In this document: one piece after another, positions 1 through 9,203 of the stretch
Numbering within the stretch: position 1 is the stretch's first letter
How the letters are laid out: every line of letters begins with the position of its first letter
Source: a bacterium
Lineage (GTDB): Bacteria; Elusimicrobiota; Elusimicrobia; Elusimicrobiales; UBA9959
Assembly (NCBI GenBank): GCA_021811315.1
Contig: JAJZPF010000007.1
Span: forward strand, 34,067 to 98,066
DNA length: 64,000 nucleotides
Direction: 5' to 3'
The notes under the pieces: generated by a model
What the model saw: only the letters and a program-made list of their open reading frames with translations
What the model was told of the DNA's origin: nothing
The model's database searches: none
Translations under genes and position numbers: made by a program

Positions 1-1305
1 CGCATTTTGCACGCCGCGAACGAGGTCATCAAGCACAACAAGAACCGCCGCGCGAAGAACCTCTGGACCAAGGCCGAGGAAGGCGAAGCGCCGCAGGTGC
101 AGGAATACGCCAACGAGAACGACGAAGCGCGCGGGATCTGCGACCAGGTCAAGCAGCTCACTTCCCGCGGCCCCCTCACTTACAACGATATAGCCGTTTT
201 CTACCGCACTAACGCCCAGAGCCGCTCTTTCGAAGAAGCCTGCCGCCGCTACCGCATCCCTTACAGGCTGATCGGCTCGGTGCGCTTCTACGACCGCAAA
301 GAAGTGAAAGACGTCCTGGCCTATCTGAAGCTGCTGGTGAACCCGGGCGACACTATCAGCCTGCTGCGCGTGATAAACCTCCCGGCCCGCGGCGTGGGCA
401 AAACCGCCCTGGACCGCGTGATGGCCCATTCCCGGCAGAAAGAGATGCCGCTTTACGACGCGCTCCTGAGCGCCGACCAGGTCCCGGACATCACAAATAC
501 GGCCCGGCGCGGGATAAAAGAATTTTTAGACCTCCTCGAAGGCGTAAAATCGGACCTGTTCTCGGGAACGCCGACTTTGATGCTGGAAAAGGTCCTGACC
601 AATTCCGGCTACTGGAAGATGACCGAGGACCTGGCGGAGAAAGAGCCGCAGGAATCCCTGGCCCGCCTAGGCAATCTGCAGGAACTCGTGAACGCCGTGA
701 AAGAGTTCGAGGATCACTGCGTGAAAGAGGGGACAGTCCCCACGCTGCACAAATACCTCGAGGAAGTGATGCTCTCCTCCCAGGTGGACAAGCTTAATAC
801 CGACACCCACGCGATCACCCTGATGACGGTGCACCTCGCCAAGGGCCTGGAATTCCCGGCGGTTTTCCTGACGGGCCTGGAAGAGAACCTTTTCCCCATA
901 AACGCCGCGAATTCCGACGAAGAGGACCTGGAAGAAGAGCGCCGGCTTGCCTATGTGGGCATGACCCGCGCTCGCGAGCGCCTCTTCCTGACCTGGGCCG
1001 CCACCCGCCGGCTTTACGGGACCACCTATCCCAATCTGGCCTCGCGGTTCATCTTCGAGAGCAGGGTGGCCCGCGAGACCGCCGTGCGCCCCGGCGAGGA
1101 GGACGTGCAGGTGATCGCTTCGTACCAGGCGCCGCCCTCCATTCCCCGCATCGGCCGGGGCAGGCGCGTGATGCACCCGGTGCACGGCCCGGGCCGCGTA
1201 GTGGACCAGATAGGCGCCGGCGAATTCGCCAAGGTGACCGTGGTTTTCGACAGCGGCGTGCGGCAGACCTTCATGCTCAAGTACGCGCCGCTGCAGCCGA
1301 TGTAA
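1..1305 (+). CDS. pcrA: PcrA/UvrD-type superfamily 1 DNA helicase, C-terminal part (5' end outside window)
   Basis: The reading frame is open from base 1, so only the last 434 residues are seen. They cover most of domain 2 of an SF1A 3'-5' helicase, which unwinds DNA in repair and replication restart. Motif V-like TVHLAKGLEFPAVFLTGLEE and motif VI-like AYVGMTRARERLFL, with the conserved Arg that contacts ATP, are intact. The C-terminus ends in a Tudor-like module (HPVHGPGRVV...FDSGVRQTFMLKYAPLQP), which in the family is typical of PcrA and binds RNA polymerase. Walker A and B motifs would lie upstream of the window. A NUDIX gene follows after 13 bases and is probably co-transcribed. I cannot separate PcrA from UvrD without the N-terminus, though the Tudor tail favours PcrA. 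Confidence 0.93.
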   Translation, partial: RILHAANEVIKHNKNRRAKNLWTKAEEGEAPQVQEYANENDEARGICDQVKQLTSRGPLTYNDIAVFYRTNAQSRSFEEACRRYRIPYRLIGSVRFYDRKEVKDVLAYLKLLVNPGDTISLLRVINLPARGVGKTALDRVMAHSRQKEMPLYDALLSADQVPDITNTARRGIKEFLDLLEGVKSDLFSGTPTLMLEKVLTNSGYWKMTEDLAEKEPQESLARLGNLQELVNAVKEFEDHCVKEGTVPTLHKYLEEVMLSSQVDKLNTDTHAITLMTVHLAKGLEFPAVFLTGLEENLFPINAANSDEEDLEEERRLAYVGMTRARERLFLTWAATRRLYGTTYPNLASRFIFESRVARETAVRPGEEDVQVIASYQAPPSIPRIGRGRRVMHPVHGPGRVVDQIGAGEFAKVTVVFDSGVRQTFMLKYAPLQPM

Positions 1306-1318
1306 AGGAGCTTCGCTC

Positions 1319-1726
1319 ATGTCCAACAAAGAACATTCCGCCGGCGGCGTGATCCTGGAAGACGGGAGCGTGCTGCTTATACTCGTGAAGAACCTCAAGG
1401 GCGACCAGGTCTGGACCTTTCCCAAAGGCCATATCGAGCCCGGCGAAACCCCCGAAGCGGCGGCCCTGCGCGAAGTCGGCGAGGAGACCGGCTGGGACTG
1501 CGAGATAACCTCCCCCCTCTACAGGGCGGAATATTCTTTCATGCGCGGCGAGATGCTGGTGGACAAAGAAGTGCAGTGGTTCCTGGTCAAGCGCGTCGGC
1601 GGCGACGGCCTGCCCAGGACCCCGGACGAAGTCCTGGACATGAAATGGCTGCCGCTCGCGGAAGCCGAGAACGAGCTCATCTACAAAAGCGACCTGGACC
1701 TGGTAGACCTGCTGAAGAAGTTATAA
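1319..1726 (+). CDS. NUDIX hydrolase
   Basis: A 135-residue single-domain NUDIX protein. The Nudix box is complete: GHIEPGETPEAAALREVGEE followed by TGW fits GX5EX7REUXEEXGU, so the Mg2+-binding glutamates are present. The family hydrolyses nucleoside diphosphates linked to another group (8-oxo-dGTP, Ap4A, nucleotide sugars). The compact size and the KGHIEPGE context resemble MutT/Ap4A-hydrolase-like members, but the substrate cannot be read from the sequence. AAAGGAG nine bases before the ATG is a good ribosome binding site. It lies 13 bases after the helicase gene, which loosely suggests a shared DNA-maintenance operon. It ends 13 bases before the convergent gene on the minus strand. Confidence 0.9.
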   Translation: MSNKEHSAGGVILEDGSVLLILVKNLKGDQVWTFPKGHIEPGETPEAAALREVGEETGWDCEITSPLYRAEYSFMRGEMLVDKEVQWFLVKRVGGDGLPRTPDEVLDMKWLPLAEAENELIYKSDLDLVDLLKKL

Positions 1727-1739
1727 GCGGGAGCCCGTC

Positions 1740-3158
1740 TTATTTACTTCCCGCCACCTCGTAGAAGGTAAGGGCGGGGAAGAATAAAGCGCGGCCGTTC
1801 CTGACCGAAATTTTATATTCCACCGGCCTGAAAGCCAGGCCCCATAAAAAGAACTGCGCTCCGCGGTTGAAGGAAGACGCGGAGCTCGCAGTCGCGGCGG
1901 CGGCTTCCACCCGCGCCGTTTCCACTACGGAAAACGCCCCGGCGAGATCCCCCGAACCCGCTTTCAGGAGCGCGGCGTCCAGCGTCCCGGCCGCCGCGGC
2001 CAGCTCCGCGCGCGCCCCGGGGTAGGGCGCATCCGGGAAAAAAGCCGCGAGGTAGCGGTAAAAAGCGTAATCGTAAAGGCAGGAAAAACCCGGGCTGGCG
2101 GCCCGGCGTTTCAGGCTGAGCAGCCCGTCGTAAGCCGAGTAACGGAGATAGAGCGCCGCGAAATCGTTTTCCGAAGCGTTAACCAGCCGCCCCAGGCCGG
2201 CAAGCCCCCCGGCGCCGCCCTCGACCCCGGCGGCTGAAACCTCCAGCCTGTCCTTCAGCCGCGCTACGGCGGCCAGCAGCTCTTTGGCGCCCGGCTCCGC
2301 GCCGAGCTTTTCAAGCGAAGCCGCAGCGGCGGCCAGGGCCGAGACGCGGGAGCGCAGAGCGAGCGCCGCCAGCGCCGAGCGCAGCTTCGCGCGCAGGGCC
2401 TCGAGCCGCGCGGACTCCCGCTCCGTTACGGCCTCCCTGCCTTTAAGGGCGGAAGCCGCGACGATAAAGTCGCTGTACAGGGAGAAAGCGGCGGAATACG
2501 CGCCCTCGATCTCCAGCCGCGGCCCGGCGCCGCGGGCGGCCTCCAGGTACGACCCGGCCTGCAGTATTTCCCGCTGCAGCCCGGCCTTATTAAGCCGGTA
2601 AGCCGCGTAGTTTATCGAAAAGAAATTATTGCCGGCGGCGCCGGCGCCGCCGGCCCTCACTTCCGGCGCCCCCCCGGCTTCCGCCTGCTGCCCCTCGTAA
2701 AGCCGGCGCGCGGACAGCTCGAGCGCTTCCCTCGACACGGATGAATTGCCGGCGGCGGCGTTCAGCGCTTTTATCACTTCCAGGAATTTAGGATTGAACT
2801 CCCAGACCGAGGTCCGCGTCTCGAGAGTGTCCGGCAGCTGCCCGCCCGCCCCTTTCATGTTCAGGTAAACCTCGGCGGCCTTGGCCGGGTTTTTATGGAT
2901 CCAGGCCAGGAGGGCGCTTCTCGCCCCGGCATTGGTCTCTATGCCTTCCAGGTTCACGAAGCGCCCGGCCATCCCGGCCTCCATTATCCTGTCGGCCAGC
3001 TCCCCGCGGAAAAAGAGGCTGGTCAGCAGCCTGTCCTTTACCGAAGACAGCTCTTCCGCCTGCGCGTTCTGAGGGGCCGGTTCCTGCCCGGCGCGGAGCG
3101 CCGCCCCGGGCAAAGAGAGGGCGAGCAGCAGCGCCGAAAATATTATCTTTATAGCCAT
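1740..3158 (-). CDS. Secreted protein of unknown function, Ala-rich
   Basis: I do not recognise a family. The 472-residue product starts with a clear signal peptide (charged MAIK, hydrophobic IIFSALLLALSLPGAA, then a polar stretch), so it is exported. The rest is mostly Ala/Leu/Glu/Arg-rich and looks alpha-helical, possibly with TPR- or coiled-coil-like segments. The C-terminus changes to beta-like sequence (FRPVEYKISVRNGRALFFPA). It is the last gene of the pil-wzy-PLD operon, and its start overlaps the end of the phospholipase D-like gene by 10 bases, so translational coupling is likely. Its position suggests an envelope role with the pilus or surface-glycan genes, but that is inference only. 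Confidence 0.75.
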   Translation of the reverse strand: MAIKIIFSALLLALSLPGAALRAGQEPAPQNAQAEELSSVKDRLLTSLFFRGELADRIMEAGMAGRFVNLEGIETNAGARSALLAWIHKNPAKAAEVYLNMKGAGGQLPDTLETRTSVWEFNPKFLEVIKALNAAAGNSSVSREALELSARRLYEGQQAEAGGAPEVRAGGAGAAGNNFFSINYAAYRLNKAGLQREILQAGSYLEAARGAGPRLEIEGAYSAAFSLYSDFIVAASALKGREAVTERESARLEALRAKLRSALAALALRSRVSALAAAAASLEKLGAEPGAKELLAAVARLKDRLEVSAAGVEGGAGGLAGLGRLVNASENDFAALYLRYSAYDGLLSLKRRAASPGFSCLYDYAFYRYLAAFFPDAPYPGARAELAAAAGTLDAALLKAGSGDLAGAFSVVETARVEAAAATASSASSFNRGAQFFLWGLAFRPVEYKISVRNGRALFFPALTFYEVAGSK

Positions 3159-4303
3159 GAGCGGAACAGGTAGAGGAACTTTGAAACCGCCTTGGAGATG
3201 AACGGCCTGTTCCTGACTTCTTCCAAAGTTATCAGCCTGGTCTTTTTGAGGTCGTCCCTGAAAGCGCGCGTCATGACCCCCCCGAACGCCCCGTCGTAGA
3301 CGTTCAGGTTCAGCTCCAGGTTATAATGGAGGCTGCGGTGGTCCAGGTTATGGCTGCCCACCGAAGACCACATCCCGTCTATCACCGCCGTCTTGGAGTG
3401 CAGGATGGACCCCTGCCACTCGTAGATCTTTACCCCGTTCTTAATGAGGTGGGCGTACATCGCCCAGGAGGCCAGGCGCACATAAGGATAATCGGTATCC
3501 CTAGGGGCTATGATCCTGACGTCGACGCCGCGCCGCGCGGCCTTTACCAGCCGCCGGTAGACCAGGCGGTCGGGCAGGAAATAGGCGTTGGTGATATAGA
3601 TATATTCCACCGCGCGGTCTATCGCGCAGCGGTAGCTGCGCCGGATGGAGCGCACATTGCGGATGCCGCCGGCGTAAACCACCGCGACGCGCTTATCCCC
3701 CGCCTTCTTCGGCTCGGAGAGGGGCAGGCAGGGCGCGGCCGGCCCGCTCAAAGGCGTGGAGGCGGCCCAGGCCTCCCAGAAGATCTTCTCTATCCCCGCG
3801 ACTACCGGGCCGCTCGCGCAGGTCAGCGTAGCCTTCCAGCCGCGGCCGCCCATAGACCTGGGCGCGTCGCTCTCCGTGATATTGAAGCCGCCCACGAAAG
3901 CGCAGCGCCCGTCGACGCAGACGGTCTTCCTGTGGTCGCGCTTTATCCAGTTCCAGTAGGGCTTCCAGTAAATGACCGGGCGGTACTCAGCCACCTTTAC
4001 CCCCGCCGCCGCCAGGCCGGTGAAAAAATCCCGGTGCGTGAGGATGGAGCCGACGGAATCGTAGATCAGGTACACTTTCACGCCATGGCGCGCTTTCTCG
4101 CGCAGCAGGTCGCCCAGGGTCCTGCCTATCGAGTCGTCGGAGAAAGCGTAAAATTCGAGCAGCACGAATTCGCGCGCTCCGCCGATGGCGGAGAGCAGCG
4201 CGGGAAAAGCTTCCTCGCCGTCCCTCAGCAGCGCGACTTCGTTCCCGGCTACCGCGTCATGCGTCGAGACGCAGTACCGGCTCCATTTTTCTTTTTCCTG
4301 CAT
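3149..4303 (-). CDS. Phospholipase D superfamily protein, cardiolipin synthase (ClsB-like)
   Basis: A 384-residue protein with two HKD motifs: HRKTVCVDG (H124, K126, D131) and HSKTAVIDG (H302, K304, D309). Each is followed by the usual GG/GSHN segment, so both halves of the PLD active site are present. This arrangement is typical of cardiolipin synthases, which transfer a phosphatidyl group onto phosphatidylglycerol or another lipid alcohol at the inner membrane. No N-terminal transmembrane pair is seen, which is closer to ClsB/ClsC than to ClsA. The ATG lies 55 bases inside the end of the preceding gene; I see no later in-frame ATG, GTG or TTG before the conserved region, so the overlap seems real. 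Other PLD-family activities cannot be excluded. Confidence 0.85.
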   Translation of the reverse strand: MQEKEKWSRYCVSTHDAVAGNEVALLRDGEEAFPALLSAIGGAREFVLLEFYAFSDDSIGRTLGDLLREKARHGVKVYLIYDSVGSILTHRDFFTGLAAAGVKVAEYRPVIYWKPYWNWIKRDHRKTVCVDGRCAFVGGFNITESDAPRSMGGRGWKATLTCASGPVVAGIEKIFWEAWAASTPLSGPAAPCLPLSEPKKAGDKRVAVVYAGGIRNVRSIRRSYRCAIDRAVEYIYITNAYFLPDRLVYRRLVKAARRGVDVRIIAPRDTDYPYVRLASWAMYAHLIKNGVKIYEWQGSILHSKTAVIDGMWSSVGSHNLDHRSLHYNLELNLNVYDGAFGGVMTRAFRDDLKKTRLITLEEVRNRPFISKAVSKFLYLFRSWL

Positions 4304-5925
4304 AGATCTTTTTCCAGTTTTTGCGCCGCGGGCCTTTCAAAACGCGCGAGCTCCCGGCCGTAAGGATCGCCTGGAACGGCGGCCGGAGTTTTCGCGAGGA
4401 CGGCGAGTTCGGCGCAGGCCTCGCCGCCGCGCCCTGAAGCGGCGTAGACCGCGGCCAGGCCCAGCCGCGCCCCCGCGAAACCGGGCTCAAGGTAAAGGGC
4501 GCGCCCGAACGCGGCTTCCGCGCCGGCCGCGTCGCCGGCGGCGGCGAAAGCCCCGCCTTCTTCGGCGGCCTTGAAAACGTCCTTCGGGCTGTCCAGGGCG
4601 CCGGAGCGGGCGAGCGCGAGAACCAGCGCCGGGTTCCGGGTCAGAGCGGCCTCCCTGTAAGCGCCGGCCACGAATTTCTGCCGTCCGCTGAAAACCCAGG
4701 CGGCCGGGCCGAGGGCGAGCCCGAAGAGGCAAAGAGCGCACAGGGCCGCAATGAATTTTCCGCCGACAGGAATAGCCGCGCCGCTGCGAGGAGCTGCCTC
4801 GCCCCCGGTCGGCGCGCCGCCCGCAGAAAAGCCGAGCGAGCCCCAGAAGAGCAAAGCGGCGGCCCCTGAATAAAATATCATATCCGCGCCGCCCTGGATG
4901 AAAGCCGCGAGGGCGCAAAGCTTCAGCGGCAATTTTTCCCTCCCGCCAGGATACAGCGCCGCCGCCGCCGTCAAAAGGAACAGCGCCGCCGCCGGGAAAC
5001 CGGCTTCGGCGGCAAGGTTAAGGACCTCGCTGTGCGCGTGCAGGGTGCTATGCCCGTAAAACGAAAGCCCGTCGAAATACGGGAATTTGAAGGCTTCGAA
5101 GATCCCGCCGAAGCGGCCGGGACCCCAGCCGAGCAGCGGGCTGGCGGCCGCGGCCTCCAGCGCCGCGCCCCACAGCCGGGGCCGAGCGAAAGCGCGCGGA
5201 TCCTGGAACTTGAACAGGATCTCCAGGCCCGTAGCCGGCAGGAAAGCCGCGGCGGCCAGGCCCGCGGCGAAAAGCCCCGCCAGCCATTTCCAGCGGCGCG
5301 TGAAGCCCAGGCCCGCGGCGGCGCTCAGGAAAGCCGCCAAAGCCGCGCCCCTCGACGCGGCCGCCGCGATGCCCGCCGCGAGAAGGAGGGCGAGGGCCGA
5401 ATACAGGAACTTATTTTTTTTCGAGGCTGCCGCGGACAGGGCGAGAACGGCGGCGGGAAACCCCGCGGCGCAGAAGGCGGCGGAGTAATTAGGATTGGCG
5501 CCTATGAGCCCGGCGAGGCCCCGCCCCGTAATTCGCTGCAGGATTAAAACCGCGGCCGCGGCCAGGCCCAGGCCGTATACGGCGGCCAGCCAGCCTTTCC
5601 CCCCCTCATCCGATGAGGCCGCGTAAAAAAATAGCAGCCCGAAAACGGCATACCGCGAGGAAGCGCCGAGAGAGACGAGCGGCTCCGGAGAAAAGAGCGC
5701 CGCGGCTGCGACCCAGGAAAAGAACAGAAAAGGCGCCGTTAAGCCGGCCCCCGCCAGGCCCCGTAAAGAGAGCGCCGCCCAGGGCAGAAAAACCGCGCCG
5801 AAGGCCAGCCAGGCGCCGGGCGAGCGCAAGCCGCCCGCCGCTACCGCCAGCAAAAGAAAAAAGGCCGGGGCCCATGGGCCTGCCGCTTCTATGGCGAGGC
5901 GAAGCCTCGACAAGGCGGTGGTCAT
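4249..5925 (-). CDS. O-antigen ligase/polymerase family (Wzy_C) membrane protein with C-terminal TPR-like tail
   Basis: A 558-residue polytopic membrane protein with about ten hydrophobic helices. The Wzy_C hallmarks are the ANPNYSAAF segment in mid-protein and LHAHSEVLNLAAEAGFPAAA in the large periplasmic loop and next helix, matching the family's H(A/S)N-x-xL-E-x-G pattern. Such enzymes move an undecaprenyl-linked glycan onto lipid A, another glycan or a protein. The last roughly 120 residues are soluble and Ala-rich with TPR-like helices, as in several pilin O-oligosaccharyltransferases. Its ATG overlaps the stop of its paralogue by four bases (ATGA). Being in the pilMNOPQ operon suggests pilin or surface-protein glycosylation, but WaaL- or Wzy-type activity is equally compatible with the sequence. 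Confidence 0.8.
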   Translation of the reverse strand: MTTALSRLRLAIEAAGPWAPAFFLLLAVAAGGLRSPGAWLAFGAVFLPWAALSLRGLAGAGLTAPFLFFSWVAAAALFSPEPLVSLGASSRYAVFGLLFFYAASSDEGGKGWLAAVYGLGLAAAAVLILQRITGRGLAGLIGANPNYSAAFCAAGFPAAVLALSAAASKKNKFLYSALALLLAAGIAAAASRGAALAAFLSAAAGLGFTRRWKWLAGLFAAGLAAAAFLPATGLEILFKFQDPRAFARPRLWGAALEAAAASPLLGWGPGRFGGIFEAFKFPYFDGLSFYGHSTLHAHSEVLNLAAEAGFPAAALFLLTAAAALYPGGREKLPLKLCALAAFIQGGADMIFYSGAAALLFWGSLGFSAGGAPTGGEAAPRSGAAIPVGGKFIAALCALCLFGLALGPAAWVFSGRQKFVAGAYREAALTRNPALVLALARSGALDSPKDVFKAAEEGGAFAAAGDAAGAEAAFGRALYLEPGFAGARLGLAAVYAASGRGGEACAELAVLAKTPAAVPGDPYGRELARFERPAAQKLEKDLCRKKKNGAGTASRRMTR

Positions 5926-7412
5926 TTAAAGACCTCCCGCCGCCGTCTCTCCAGGCCGGCGGCCCGGGACTCCAGGCCCGGCTGGGAGTATATGCGCCTG
6001 AGCGCGCCCCAGGCCGTAGCGCTGTACCGGTTTTCGAGCAGGGCCATTTCAAGATAGACCGAAGAGCGGAAACCGGGGCCGCCCGCGGTGTCGGCGATAT
6101 TAAGGCGCCCGAGGAGCTCCAGAGCCGGGGCCCTGAAAAGCTTTGTCCCGAGCGCCGGGCGGAGTTCGGCTTCGGCGGCCGCGAGGTCCCGGCAGGCCGC
6201 CGCCCGGACCCTGGCTTTTTCGAAGGCCAGGCTGCGGAGATCGAGCAGCGCCAGGGAGACCAGGAGCAGGCAGGCGAAAGCGAGCGCCGCGCCGGCGGCG
6301 CGCCGGGAAGGGAGACGGAAACCAGGCACTTCGGACGGCGTGCTGAGCAGCAGGCAGAAGACCCAGAAGTTCGCCGGCACGGAAAGGCCGAAATCCATCG
6401 TCGAGTGGACGAGGGCCGCTATGACCGAATATTTCAGCAGCCCGGTTTTAGCCCGCGCGGCGGAAAAGAGCAGCCAGAACCAGGCGAGCGCCGCGGGCAG
6501 GCCGTTCTCCGCGAGGAACTCAAGGTAATAGTTGTGGGCGTAAATAGCGTGCTCCCTGAAAGCGCCGGCCGGCTGGAAAGCCGCCTGGGCCCAGGTGAAA
6601 GAAGCGTGGCCGAAGCCCGCGAGCGGCCGGAGCGAGAACATCCCCCAGGCGCTGCGCCACCAGGCCAGCCGCCCCGCCACGGAATCCGCCTGCAGCAGGT
6701 AGAACACCGGCACGGCCACCGCGGCCAGGCCGGCCAAGAGCCAGATATTTTCTTTAAGTTCCCGCCCCTTTAAGCGCGAAGCGGCGTAAAAGCCGGCGGC
6801 GGCCAGGCCGGCCAGCGCCGCGCCCAGCGACTGCGTCCAGACCACCAGCACCACCATGGCCGCGGCCAGCGCCCAGTTCTTCCGGTCCAGCGCCAGCGGT
6901 ATGACCATGACCGCGTAAAGCGCCAGCGCGTTCATATTGGTCAGGGGCGGCCTTTCGATAAAGTTCCCGAGCGCGAAAGCCTGCAGCAGCGCCACCGCGA
7001 AAACCAGCCAGGCGCCCCAGGCCACCGCGGCCTCGGCCCGGCCGCGTTCTTCCTTATTAAAGAAGGAGGCGGAAAAATAAATAAGCAGGCCGGCGGCGTA
7101 ATTGCCCCACTCGTTGAAAATATACCCCCTGAAAGGGCTGGCCAGCAGCGAAATAAAGGAGAGGGCCGCGGCGGCCCAGAGAGGGTAGAATCTTTTTTCG
7201 CCCAGGCCGCGGGGGAGCCCGGCGCCGTAGGCGCCGATAAAGAGCCAGGCCAGGCAGCCGAGCAGCACGGCCCGCTGGAGGGCGAGCTGCAGCGGCAGGT
7301 CGAAGACCGCCTGCAGCTCCGGGGAAAGGCCCAGCACGAAAATAAAAATATATGACAGCATTATCGTAAAAAACAAGGACCAGGTCCTCTGCGGCCCTGG
7401 TCCCTGTCGCAA
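5922..7412 (-). CDS. O-antigen ligase/polymerase family (Wzy_C) membrane protein, first of a tandem pair
   Basis: A 496-residue multi-spanning protein with the Wzy_C features PPLTNMNALALYAVM and YAHNYYLEFLAENGLPAALA, the latter holding the conserved His-Asn and Glu-x-Gly. A soluble C-terminal helical tail of about 90 residues resembles that of the gene that follows. It comes 16 bases after pilQ. The start is uncertain. The coordinates use the longest form, from a TTG at 7412. A TTG at 7376 has an AGAGGA-type ribosome site upstream, and an ATG at 7361 lies inside the first hydrophobic helix. The tandem of two divergent ligase-like genes suggests two different glycan transfers, for example polymerisation and ligation, rather than a recent duplication. 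Confidence 0.8.
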   Translation of the reverse strand: MRQGPGPQRTWSLFFTIMLSYIFIFVLGLSPELQAVFDLPLQLALQRAVLLGCLAWLFIGAYGAGLPRGLGEKRFYPLWAAAALSFISLLASPFRGYIFNEWGNYAAGLLIYFSASFFNKEERGRAEAAVAWGAWLVFAVALLQAFALGNFIERPPLTNMNALALYAVMVIPLALDRKNWALAAAMVVLVVWTQSLGAALAGLAAAGFYAASRLKGRELKENIWLLAGLAAVAVPVFYLLQADSVAGRLAWWRSAWGMFSLRPLAGFGHASFTWAQAAFQPAGAFREHAIYAHNYYLEFLAENGLPAALAWFWLLFSAARAKTGLLKYSVIAALVHSTMDFGLSVPANFWVFCLLLSTPSEVPGFRLPSRRAAGAALAFACLLLVSLALLDLRSLAFEKARVRAAACRDLAAAEAELRPALGTKLFRAPALELLGRLNIADTAGGPGFRSSVYLEMALLENRYSATAWGALRRIYSQPGLESRAAGLERRRREVFK

Positions 7413-7428
7413 CCGAACCGCGGCCCGG

Positions 7429-9183
7429 TCAGTCCGCTATTATCCTCGGGGTAACGAAGATCAGCAGCTCCAGGCGCTTTCTCGCCACGGACTTCTTCCT
7501 GAAAAGCAGGCCGAGCAGCGGGATATCCCCGAGTATGGGCACTTTATAAACGTCGTCAGACTGGCTGTCCCGGATCAGGCCGCCTATCACGACGGTCTCC
7601 CCGTCTTTCACTATAACGTTAGTATCCGTGCCCCTGACATTGGTGCTGGGGGGCGTGGTCGCGCTCCCGCCCGAAGCCTGGCTCACCGAGGGCGTGAGGT
7701 GCATGGCGATGCGGCCGTCGGAATTTATGGTGGGCGTCACCTTCAGGGTTATCCCGGAGGGCACGTAGGTCACTTTCTGGGAGGTGACCGTGGCGCCGCC
7801 GGTGCCGACGGCGGAGTCGGTCGTGGTATAAGGAACCTGGTCGGTAATGTCGATCGTGGCCTCTTTATTATTGAGGGTAGCGACCTTCGGGTCGGAAAGC
7901 ACCTTGAGCTTTCCCTTTTTAACCGCGGCGGCTATGACCGTGTTGAAAGTGAAGTCGTTTATCTTTCCGAAGAAGGTCAGGGCGCCGCCGAATGTGCTTC
8001 CGCCGGGCGTGGGCCCGGGCAGGTTGGTCTCGCCGACGGTGGTGCCCATGGCGTTCTTGAAGTTCCAGTTCACGCCGAGGTCGAAAGAATTATCGAGCGC
8101 CACTTCCACCAGCTTCACCTCTATCATCACCTGCTTGGGCACGCGGTCCAGGCTGCGGATCAGCCTGGCCGTGGAATCCAGGCCGAGGGAGGTGTCGGTG
8201 ACTATCAGGGCGTTATTGTTCTCGTCCGGGGTGGACTTCGAGGTCCGGCCCTCGGCCGAGGCGACCGCGTCTATCTGCGTCTTCATTTCAGCGGCCTTGA
8301 AGTAGTTCAGGAAGAAAACGCGCGTCTGCTGCAGGCCTTTCTTCTGCTCCGTGATAAAAGTGGACGGGGTGGCTATGCGGATTATGTTGTCGCCGACCTG
8401 CTGCGCGGCCAGGCCTTTGACGTTAAGCAGGGTCTTGAAGGCCTCTTCGAAAGGAACTTTAGACAGGCTGATCGTTACGGTGCCCGAGACGTCGTCGCTG
8501 TAGATGACGTTGAGGTTGGCCTTGGCCGCCATCATGTCTATCACTTCCCGCACTTCGGCCTCGCTGTAATCGAAAGTGATCGGCTCGCGGGACAAATTGT
8601 CCATGATATTGCGCGAGGTGGGAGCTGCGTAGGTCCTCTTAGGGGCTATTACCGGCGCTTTCTGGCTGAGAAGGCTGGCGGGTTTGGCCGGCTCCAGCGT
8701 CAGTTCCACCGGCTTTTCGGAAACGGTTTCGGGGGCGATGATCTTGACTCCGGCCGGGACCGCGGCCGGGGAATCTTTTATCGAAGGCGAGGCTGGCTTC
8801 CGGGACGACGCCCCGAACATGACCACCAGCTCGGTGCCCTTGCGGGAGATCTCGTAGACGGTCTTCTGCGTAAGCTCCATCACCACGCGGGAAACGCTCA
8901 CCGGGCTGTCCTTGAACTGGCCGGTCCGCACCTTGACCAGCGAGCGGCCGTTAACGGGGATCTCCTGGAGGGTCTTCAGCTTCGAGTCCATCAGTTCCAG
9001 CACCAGCCTGGAAGGGTTCTCCGTGGTAAAGGCTTTGTACTGCACCGGCTTGTCGGTGTCGATGTAGACGCTTTCCGCGGAAACCCGGACGGATTTTACC
9101 GTGGCGTTCTCCACGGCAAAAAGCAGCAGCGGGTTCTGCGCGAGGAAAAGGCCGGTCAGGGCGGTCGCTATGAATTTTTTCAT
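7429..9183 (-). CDS. pilQ: Type IV pilus outer-membrane secretin PilQ
   Basis: The product (584 residues from the chosen start) forms the ring through which pili or substrates cross the outer membrane. In order it has a signal peptide (MKKFIATALTGLFLA), one AMIN domain (about residues 27-110), a Pro/Lys linker, an STN/N0-type domain (EPITFDYSEAEVREVIDMMA onward), a secretin N1 domain, and the C-terminal secretin domain. The secretin signature VIGGLIRDSQSDDVYKVPIL followed by GDIPLLGLLF is present. I prefer the ATG at 9183 over the GTG at 9192, because the GTG forms part of the AGGTG ribosome site. It follows pilP by about 20 bases in the pilMNOPQ order. Confidence 0.95.
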   Translation of the reverse strand: MKKFIATALTGLFLAQNPLLLFAVENATVKSVRVSAESVYIDTDKPVQYKAFTTENPSRLVLELMDSKLKTLQEIPVNGRSLVKVRTGQFKDSPVSVSRVVMELTQKTVYEISRKGTELVVMFGASSRKPASPSIKDSPAAVPAGVKIIAPETVSEKPVELTLEPAKPASLLSQKAPVIAPKRTYAAPTSRNIMDNLSREPITFDYSEAEVREVIDMMAAKANLNVIYSDDVSGTVTISLSKVPFEEAFKTLLNVKGLAAQQVGDNIIRIATPSTFITEQKKGLQQTRVFFLNYFKAAEMKTQIDAVASAEGRTSKSTPDENNNALIVTDTSLGLDSTARLIRSLDRVPKQVMIEVKLVEVALDNSFDLGVNWNFKNAMGTTVGETNLPGPTPGGSTFGGALTFFGKINDFTFNTVIAAAVKKGKLKVLSDPKVATLNNKEATIDITDQVPYTTTDSAVGTGGATVTSQKVTYVPSGITLKVTPTINSDGRIAMHLTPSVSQASGGSATTPPSTNVRGTDTNVIVKDGETVVIGGLIRDSQSDDVYKVPILGDIPLLGLLFRKKSVARKRLELLIFVTPRIIAD

Positions 9184-9203
9184 TTTTTTCACCTGTTCAC
9201 CAC